This document shows positions 32,334 through 38,510 of a DNA stretch of 38,510 bases, piece by piece. Origin of the DNA: an uncultured Prochlorococcus sp. (lineage in GTDB: Bacteria > Cyanobacteriota > Cyanobacteriia > PCC-6307 > Cyanobiaceae); NCBI GenBank assembly GCA_902616595.1, contig CACMTJ010000012.1:1-38510 (forward strand), read 5' to 3'. The notes below the pieces were generated by a model, which saw only the letters and a program-made list of their open reading frames with translations, searched no databases and had not been told where the DNA came from. The stretch's first letter is position 1. The number at the start of each line of letters is the position of its first letter. The translations under genes were made by a program, and so were the position numbers.

Positions 32334-32457
32334 AGAGAATATTTAGTATTTTTGATAAAAATAAGTAAATCTGAATTGGCGAAAAGTTTTAAATTCTAAT
32401 CGATCTAAATTATTACTTTCTTAAGTTTTAAGAGTTTCCAGTGAGAACATGATTTCG

Positions 32458-32463
32458 TATAAT
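32458..32463 (+). promoter_or_regulatory. candidate -10 box of pdhC
   Basis: A perfect TATAAT lies 90 nt before the pdhC ATG in a 220-nt non-coding gap. No clear -35 was found at 17 nt. A plausible transcription start would be near 32470. Confidence 0.4.
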
Positions 32464-32553
32464 AATAACAAGTGTTTAAAAGGCGTCTAACCTCATAAAT
32501 TGTAGACACTTTGGTAGACAGTCCTTGAAAACCATTGCTATAACTAATTTCTT

Positions 32554-33921
32554 ATGTCTCACGAAATATTTATGCCTGCCTTGAGTTCTACGATGACGGA
32601 GGGCAAGATCGTGGAATGGTTGAAAAATCCTGGAGATAAAGTTGAAAGAGGAGAATCTGTCTTGGTTGTTGAATCTGATAAGGCAGATATGGATGTTGAA
32701 TCTTTTCAAGATGGATATCTTGCTGCTGTTTTAATGCCAGCCGGCAGCACTGCACCTGTTGGAGAAACTATTGGTCTCATTGTTGAAAATGAGGATGAGA
32801 TAGCTTCTGTCCAAGAACAAAATAAAGGAAATCAAACTGAAGTCTCAACTTCAGACCAACTTGAATTGGTAAGCAATAAAACTGAAGAAAAACCAGTAGT
32901 CCAGACTGAAAATATCAAGAAAGAAGCTGAAAAAGTCGTCTTAAAGAGTGAAAAGCCTGTCCAATCTTTTAATGTCGATCAAATTAATGCCGCAACAAGT
33001 AATGTTTCTTCGAGGATAATTGCATCTCCAAGAGCTAAAAAACTAGCCTCTCAAATGGGTGTTGATTTGGCAAAGGTTCATGGATCTGGCCCTCACGGAA
33101 GGATTCAAGCCGATGATATTTTAAAAGCTAATGGCCAACCTGTTTCTATCCCATGGATAGGAGAAGGTGGTTCTCCTGCAAGTATTCATGGTGCAAATTT
33201 GGGAGTTGAAAGAAAACCAGAAACTTCAGGAAATAGTTTTGGTAATCCTGGAGAAACAGTTCAATTTAATACTCTTCAAAAAGCGGTAAATAAAAATATG
33301 GAATCTAGTTTAGATGTTCCATGTTTTAGAGTAGGTTACTCTATAAATACAGATAAATTAGATAATTTCTATAAAAAGGTAAAACAGAACGGAGTTACTA
33401 TGACTGCTTTACTTGTAAAGGCAGTTGCAAAGACACTAAAGAAACATCCTCAAGTTAACTCAAGCTTTTCAGAAAATGGAATTTCTTATCCAGAAAATAT
33501 AAATATTGCTGTTGCTGTTGCAATGGAAGATGGGGGACTAATAACTCCAGTATTAAAAGAACCATGCAATACTGATTTATTTGAATTATCTAGGGAATGG
33601 AAAGATCTCGTAAAAAGATCGAGATCAAAACAATTAGAACCAGATGAATACTCAACGGGAACATTTACCTTATCTAACCTTGGTATGTTTGGAGTTGATA
33701 GATTTGACGCAATACTTCCCCCAGGAACTGGTGCGATCTTAGCGATAGCATCATCGAAACCAACTGTTGTAGCTAATAGTGATGGTTCAATATCTGTTAA
33801 AAAAATAATGCAAGTAAATCTTACAGCTGATCACAGAGTGATCTATGGAGCTGATGGTGCTTCATTCTTGAAAGACTTGGCTAACCTTATTGAAAATGAG
33901 CCAGAGACACTTGTATCTTAA
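32554..33921 (+). CDS. pdhC: dihydrolipoamide acetyltransferase, E2 of pyruvate dehydrogenase
   Basis: A 455-aa protein. The lipoyl domain is at 1-75 with lipoylated lysine K43 in VVESDKADMD. A Glu/Lys/Val-rich linker follows, then the E1/E3-binding domain (SPRAKKLASQMGVDLAKVHG, GPHGRIQADDIL). The catalytic domain occupies about 220-455 with LTADHRVIYGADGASFLKDL near the end. It transfers acetyl groups to CoA and forms the complex core. Cyanobacterial E2 proteins have one lipoyl domain as here. Confidence 0.93.
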   Translation: MSHEIFMPALSSTMTEGKIVEWLKNPGDKVERGESVLVVESDKADMDVESFQDGYLAAVLMPAGSTAPVGETIGLIVENEDEIASVQEQNKGNQTEVSTSDQLELVSNKTEEKPVVQTENIKKEAEKVVLKSEKPVQSFNVDQINAATSNVSSRIIASPRAKKLASQMGVDLAKVHGSGPHGRIQADDILKANGQPVSIPWIGEGGSPASIHGANLGVERKPETSGNSFGNPGETVQFNTLQKAVNKNMESSLDVPCFRVGYSINTDKLDNFYKKVKQNGVTMTALLVKAVAKTLKKHPQVNSSFSENGISYPENINIAVAVAMEDGGLITPVLKEPCNTDLFELSREWKDLVKRSRSKQLEPDEYSTGTFTLSNLGMFGVDRFDAILPPGTGAILAIASSKPTVVANSDGSISVKKIMQVNLTADHRVIYGADGASFLKDLANLIENEPETLVS

Positions 33922-33927
33922 ATTTAA

Positions 33928-35052
33928 TTGATTTATCAAATTAATAAAGAAGAAAGAGATTATAGGCTTGAATCTTATGATTATTTACTTGATCCTTCAT
34001 TAATTGCTAGTAAACCTTCTGCAATTAGGCATGAATCAAGATTAATGATAGTTAGAAATAGTGCTTTAGAAGAAGACTGCTTAACTAATAAATTTACCAA
34101 GAATCTTTTAGATGAATTTAGAGAAGGCGATCTTGTAGTTGTAAACAATACTAAAGTAATGAAAGCTAGGTTAAAGGTTGAATTAGAAAATAAGACATTA
34201 GTCGAATTATTGGTTTTAGAAAGATCCCATGAATGTGTTTGGTTATGTTTGGCAAAGCCAGCGAAAAAATTAAAAATAAATAAAAAATTAAAATTAAAAT
34301 CTCATTTAGCAGAAGATATAAATTTGATTGTTGATGGGGTTGATGAAGAAACTGGAGGGAGATTTATTAAATTTCCAGAAAATATAACTTGTCTCAATTC
34401 AATGAATGACCTTCTTGATAAATACGGGGAAATCCCACTCCCTCCTTATATAAAAAATTCCGAAGAAGAATCTTTTCATGAGAAAAGTTATCAAACTGAG
34501 TATGCAACTAATCCGGGGGCAGTTGCTGCACCAACAGCTGGTTTACACTTAAGCAAAAGTCTTATTTCCAATCTAAAAAAAAAAGGAATAATAATCTTAC
34601 CAATAACTTTGCATGTGGGTTATGGAACATTCAAACCAATTGATCAAGAAGATTTAAGTAACTTAAAACTTCATAAAGAATGGGTAAGTGTTAATAAGGA
34701 AGTAGTGGAGGAAATAAAAAAAATAAAGAAAACAGATAGAAGAATAATTGCTATTGGGACAACTAGTGTGAGAGCTCTTGAAAGTTGTTATTCTCACGAA
34801 ATTAATGACTATATTCCCATATCGAAGTACGTGGATTTAGTAATTAAGCCAGGTTACAAATTTAAGGTAGTTGATGGATTATTAACAAATTTTCATCTTC
34901 CTAAAAGTTCATTATTACTTTTAGTAAGTGCAATGATTGGTAGAGAAAGATTATTAGATTTGTATAAAAAAGCCATAAAAGAAAAATTTAGATTTTTCTC
35001 TTATGGCGATGCGATGTATATTTCACCAGATTCATTACTGGAGAAAAAATAG
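33928..35052 (+). CDS. queA: S-adenosylmethionine:tRNA ribosyltransferase-isomerase
   Basis: Makes epoxyqueuosine in tRNA anticodons. The DYLLDPSLIASKPS start, VVVNNTKVMKARL, ATNPGAVAAPTAGLHLS and TNFHLPKSSLLLLVSAMIGRE motifs of QueA are all present. 374 aa. The start is a TTG 6 nt after the pdhC stop; no ATG lies upstream of the conserved region. It converges on cysK with 2 nt between stops. Confidence 0.92.
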   Translation: MIYQINKEERDYRLESYDYLLDPSLIASKPSAIRHESRLMIVRNSALEEDCLTNKFTKNLLDEFREGDLVVVNNTKVMKARLKVELENKTLVELLVLERSHECVWLCLAKPAKKLKINKKLKLKSHLAEDINLIVDGVDEETGGRFIKFPENITCLNSMNDLLDKYGEIPLPPYIKNSEEESFHEKSYQTEYATNPGAVAAPTAGLHLSKSLISNLKKKGIIILPITLHVGYGTFKPIDQEDLSNLKLHKEWVSVNKEVVEEIKKIKKTDRRIIAIGTTSVRALESCYSHEINDYIPISKYVDLVIKPGYKFKVVDGLLTNFHLPKSSLLLLVSAMIGRERLLDLYKKAIKEKFRFFSYGDAMYISPDSLLEKK

Positions 35053-35054
35053 AT

Positions 35055-36041
35055 TTAGGCTTTGACTGGTTCTTGAATGATTCCGCTTGGAACTTCAGCA
35101 AACATAATTGATGATAAATATCTCTCTGCTAAATCAGGTAGAACAACTACAATAGTTTTCCCCGCATATTCATCTTGTTCAGCTAATCTAACAGCAGCAG
35201 CAGCAGCAGCTCCACAAGATATTCCGACTAATAGACCTTCTTCTTTTGCTAATCTAAGAGCCATTTCGATTGACTCGTCATTTGTTACTTGTTCAACCTT
35301 ATCAACAATTGACAAGTCAAGGTTCTTAGGAATAAATCCTGCTCCAATTCCTTGAATTTTATGTGGTCCAGATTTAACCTCTTCACCATTCATTGTCTGA
35401 GTAATAACAGGACTATGTGATGGTTCTACAGCTACAGAAGTAATATTTTTGCCCTTTTCTTGCTTAATGTATCTTGAAACTCCTGTAATTGTGCCGCCAG
35501 TTCCTACCCCTGCAACTAAAACATCGATTTCACCATCGCAATCATCCCAGATTTCTGGCCCAGTAGTTTTGAAATGAATTTCAGGGTTTGCTGGATTATC
35601 AAATTGACCTGGCATGAAATATTGAGAAGGATTACTTTCTGCAATTTCTTTAGCCTTAGCTATTGCTCCAGGCATACCTTTAGATGCTTCTGTTAAAACA
35701 ATTTCAGCACCTAACACTGCCATAACCCTTCTTCTTTCAATTGACATGGATTCTGGCATTGTAAGGATGAGTTTATAACCTCTTGCTGAAGCAGTAAAAG
35801 CTAGAGCAATTCCTGTATTTCCAGAAGTTGGTTCAACAATAGTTTTGTCTTTTGTAAGTTTCCCACTTTTCTCTGCATCCCAGATCATGTTTGCGCCAAT
35901 CCTACATTTGACACTATAAGCGGGGTTTCTACCTTCAATTTTTGCAAGTACTGTAGCTTTCGCGTTTTTAGTAACTGATTTTAATTTTACTAATGGAGTG
36001 TTTCCAATAGCAAAACTGTTGTCCTCATAAATTTTTGCCAT
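35055..36041 (-). CDS. cysK: cysteine synthase A (O-acetylserine sulfhydrylase)
   Basis: Makes cysteine from O-acetylserine and sulfide with PLP. The PLP lysine lies in [12 protein letters not shown], the substrate loop is TSGNTGIAL, and [14 protein letters not shown] and [15 protein letters not shown] bind phosphate and substrate. 328 aa. An alanine run (GAAAAAA) is coded by a GCA-type trinucleotide repeat near 35190-35210. The adjacent upstream genes are also sulfur amino-acid enzymes, but 84 nt separate them and the gap holds a TATATATT inverted repeat. Confidence 0.94.
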   Translation of the reverse strand: MAKIYEDNSFAIGNTPLVKLKSVTKNAKATVLAKIEGRNPAYSVKCRIGANMIWDAEKSGKLTKDKTIVEPTSGNTGIALAFTASARGYKLILTMPESMSIERRRVMAVLGAEIVLTEASKGMPGAIAKAKEIAESNPSQYFMPGQFDNPANPEIHFKTTGPEIWDDCDGEIDVLVAGVGTGGTITGVSRYIKQEKGKNITSVAVEPSHSPVITQTMNGEEVKSGPHKIQGIGAGFIPKNLDLSIVDKVEQVTNDESIEMALRLAKEEGLLVGISCGAAAAAAVRLAEQDEYAGKTIVVVLPDLAERYLSSIMFAEVPSGIIQEPVKA

Positions 36042-36125
36042 TTATATATTGAGAAAATATATATTAATACTAACTATTATTCAGAAAAAGAGTATAAAAG
36101 TTTCTATACGGTAAATACTAGGAAT

Positions 36126-37595
36126 TTAGAAATTATTTAGTGCTTCAGAAAAGGTTTTCCATAATTGATCTTGGTCTTCTAATCCAACTGATACTCTAAT
36201 AAGGTGCGAGGGTATACCAAAACTTTCAGCCCAATCCAACTCGTCATAATGAGCTAGTAAAACATAAGGACAAACTAGAGTAAATTTTGTACCTAAACTA
36301 GGTCCTTTAGATACTTTTAGAGAATCATAAAATTTTTTTGCTTTGTTCAATCCTCCATTTAATTCAAACGATAATAAGCAGCCGTATCCTCCATCAGAAT
36401 TAAGTAAAGAATTAAAATTTGGACAATTTTCAGGATGGAAAATATTTTTAATCTCGCTATGAGTCTCTAATCTTTTTTTTAATTCTAAACATGCTTTATT
36501 TTGTTCAAAAACTCTTTGATTTACATCTCTACTAACTTTCTCTAGATAAACTATATCTCCATCGGAAAGTATTGGAATATTAATCTCGTTTAATGCATTT
36601 CTAAACTGATCAATCCATTTGCTTTTTGGATTTAGTATTAATGATCCGGCAAGAATATCTCCACTACCTGAAAAAACTTTTGTAAGTGAAGTAAAAACTA
36701 TATCTGCATGTTCTATGGAATTTATATTTAAATTCGAACCAATTGTATCGTCAATAATTAACGGAATATTTAGCTTTTTTGCAATTTTTGAAATTTTTTT
36801 AATGTTTACACATTTGAGCATTGGATTACTTGGAAGTTCAATAATTAATGCTGATGGATTTATTCTTTTGATTTCTAATTCAATATCCGCGCAATTTTCT
36901 TCTGTAATTAACTTTGCTCCGTGAAAGATTTTCATTGGTAATTTAAGTACATCTACATATGGAAAACCTACTTGGAGTGTTGGTTTAGCTGGAAATAATT
37001 TATATATGATTTCTAATGATGTATGCAATGCAGACATTCCAGATGAAGTTAAGTGAATATCAATAGAGTCAATTTTTGTAGATTTAGAAATTCTATTTTT
37101 TATTCTTTGAGAACATTCATTTACGTAAGATTTTGGAGGGCAATCTTCAAGACCTAGTTCTACAGCGGCAGCTCTTGAAGATAGACCAAGACCAGTATGT
37201 TGCCAAAAATATTTTGCATAAATACTTCCTTCTTTTTCAGTTATTAGGAAAGCTAAATTATCTCTTTTTTCTATTAACGAGAATTGTTCAGAAGTATTTC
37301 TATCAATGTATTTTTTAGCTTTAAAAGCTATGCTTTCATTTGGATATGGCCAGATACTTTTATTTTTGTAGTAATTTTGCTTTTTTACTTTTTCGCATAA
37401 TCTTTTCACTATGGGGTTTAGCCCGAATCGTGGGTAAATGGACTTCAATAAATTCATGCATTCTTGATCTTTTTCCTCGTAATTTATTACATCATTCCAA
37501 GTTGGTAATGCTACAGAAACGGCATGAATACTATCAGGAATTGCATATCCCAACTCTAAATTTTTCCATATAGGTTTTTTAAGTAAATCTCTCAA
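36126..37595 (-). CDS. long Cys/Met-metabolism PLP enzyme (cystathionine gamma-synthase type)
   Basis: A 489-aa protein. Residues 1-160 are an unusual N-terminal extension without recognised domain. The PLP part (about 160-489) has LTSSGMSALHTSLEIIYK, PLIIDDTIGSNLN and FTSLTKVFSGSGDILAGS with the PLP lysine. It probably belongs to the gamma-synthase/lyase family, but its substrate is uncertain. It starts with TTG 3 nt after its neighbour's stop, so the two PLP genes form an operon. Not a standard MetB by length. Confidence 0.78.
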   Translation of the reverse strand: MRDLLKKPIWKNLELGYAIPDSIHAVSVALPTWNDVINYEEKDQECMNLLKSIYPRFGLNPIVKRLCEKVKKQNYYKNKSIWPYPNESIAFKAKKYIDRNTSEQFSLIEKRDNLAFLITEKEGSIYAKYFWQHTGLGLSSRAAAVELGLEDCPPKSYVNECSQRIKNRISKSTKIDSIDIHLTSSGMSALHTSLEIIYKLFPAKPTLQVGFPYVDVLKLPMKIFHGAKLITEENCADIELEIKRINPSALIIELPSNPMLKCVNIKKISKIAKKLNIPLIIDDTIGSNLNINSIEHADIVFTSLTKVFSGSGDILAGSLILNPKSKWIDQFRNALNEINIPILSDGDIVYLEKVSRDVNQRVFEQNKACLELKKRLETHSEIKNIFHPENCPNFNSLLNSDGGYGCLLSFELNGGLNKAKKFYDSLKVSKGPSLGTKFTLVCPYVLLAHYDELDWAESFGIPSHLIRVSVGLEDQDQLWKTFSEALNNF

Positions 37596-37598
37596 TTT

Positions 37599-38510
37599 TC
37601 AGAATTTATTTAAAGCAAATAAAATGTCCGAGATTAAATCGTTTGTATCTTCACATCCAATTGATAATCTTACAAGAGTATCATCTAACCCTAGTAGATT
37701 TTTTGTTTTGTCATCAACAGAAGCATGAGTCATCGTTGCAGGGTGACAAATTAAACTTTCAACTCCTCCAAGGCTTTCTGCTAGAGAGAAATATTTGAGA
37801 GATTTGCAAAATTTAAAAGTATACTCTTTATTTAAATTTAATTTTAGGGTGATCATTGAACCTCCAGATTTCATTTGCGATTTTGCTAAATTAAATTGCG
37901 GATGTTCTTGATTGAAAGGGTAAATTACTTTATTAATAATTTTATGATTACCTAATTCTTTAGAAATAAATTCTGCACTTTTAGTTTGTTGTTCGATTCT
38001 TAAAGGAAGAGTTTTTACTCCTCTCGTAATGAGCCAACTATCAAAAGGAGATGGTTGAAGCCCAAGAGCTTTTTGAGAGAAAAGCATCTTACTATTCCAT
38101 TCCTCATTATTTGTCAGTACTGCTCCGCCAAGTGCGTCACTATGTCCATTAATGAATTTTGTGGTGCTTACAACCGATAGTGTTGCACCAAGGTCCAATG
38201 GTTTTTGAATAAGCGCTGTAGAAAATGTGTTGTCTACAACTACTGGTATTTCGAGTTTATTCGCCTCATCACAAATTGCCTTAATATCGAGTACCTTCAA
38301 AAGTGGATTAGTTGGACTTTCTAGCCATATCAGGGTTGGCTCGAAGTTGGAAATCTTTTTGATATTATTTTCGTTTGTAAAATCTGTGTATAAAACTTCT
38401 AGTCCAAATTTCTTGAAAACTTTTTCGAACATCCTCACTGTACAACCATAGAGATTTGACTCGCAGAGTATCTTGTCACCTGATTTTAGTGTTGATGAAA
38501 TTGCAGTTAC
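37599..38510 (-). CDS. Cys/Met-metabolism PLP enzyme, 5' end outside the window
   Basis: Partial: 303 residues read to the window edge, where the frame remains open (VTAISSTLKSGDKILCESNL precedes YGCTVRMF). PLP lysine in VVSTTKFINGHSDALGGAV. The end carries SLAESLGGVESLICHPATMT, typical of the MetB/MetC family. Cystathionine gamma-synthase or beta/gamma-lyase cannot be told apart from sequence alone. Confidence 0.85.
   Translation of the reverse strand, partial: VTAISSTLKSGDKILCESNLYGCTVRMFEKVFKKFGLEVLYTDFTNENNIKKISNFEPTLIWLESPTNPLLKVLDIKAICDEANKLEIPVVVDNTFSTALIQKPLDLGATLSVVSTTKFINGHSDALGGAVLTNNEEWNSKMLFSQKALGLQPSPFDSWLITRGVKTLPLRIEQQTKSAEFISKELGNHKIINKVIYPFNQEHPQFNLAKSQMKSGGSMITLKLNLNKEYTFKFCKSLKYFSLAESLGGVESLICHPATMTHASVDDKTKNLLGLDDTLVRLSIGCEDTNDLISDILFALNKF

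Noticed and set aside
35190..35210. GCA-type trinucleotide repeat in cysK
   Set aside because: It codes the alanine run next to the conserved GISCG motif; no sign of instability.

Overview
The window is AT-rich, gene-dense cyanobacterial DNA that looks like Prochlorococcus, probably a high-light clade (inference). The signs are many small secreted or membrane proteins, pipX-pipY, a DUF1823 protein, a DUF3764-like protein, cobI, lrtA/hpf, and frequent TTG/GTG starts with overlapping stop/start codons.

Layout. (1) Bases 1-3406 are an accessory zone of short genes. Several share one promoter/leader module (TTGATTGACAGTCGAT followed by a TANAAT box), and several encode proteins starting MKR(L/I). 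(2) Bases 3407-18593 are a mobile island. It is bounded by two direct repeats of 156 nt (3407-3562 and 18438-18593, two visible mismatches). Each repeat carries a complete tRNA-Thr(GGT) and the last 14 nt of tRNA-Tyr. A tyrosine recombinase gene lies just inside the right copy, and the intact tRNA-Tyr(GTA) begins at the right boundary. This is the architecture of tRNA-associated Prochlorococcus integrative elements (tycheposons). (3) Bases 18662-38510 are ordinary core chromosome: aroQ, miaE, cobI, DUF1823, der, an EcfT-like gene, pipX, pipY, sepF, proC, a GT4 glycosyltransferase, recO, deoC-like, hpf, lipB, an acyl-activating enzyme, ylqD-like, pdhC, queA, cysK and two trans-sulfuration-type PLP genes, the last cut by the window end.

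The island cargo looks like defence or mobile-element biology. It holds a three-gene operon (unknown 301-aa protein, HNH plus SF2 helicase, M48-type membrane metallopeptidase), an AAA_33 kinase fused to a WYL domain, a two-gene unit of a large ABC/SMC-like ATPase (DUF3696-type C-terminus) with a 392-aa partner that may be PLD-like, a GIY-YIG (T5orf172-like) protein with a Cys-rich N-terminus, a SIMPL-domain protein and several tiny genes.

The most notable observation is a 19-bp motif, TTTGCTTNNTGGCTTTAAA. It occurs three times nearly perfectly and once degenerately, always 54-60 nt before a start codon, and only in the island's regulatory gaps as far as I could see by eye. It fronts the 301-aa/helicase/peptidase operon, the 176-aa gene, the ATPase pair and the GIY-YIG gene. 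I infer a dedicated island regulon, with the WYL protein as a candidate regulator. A second repeated promoter family marks the left zone, and two related nested hairpins lie at 5667-5783.
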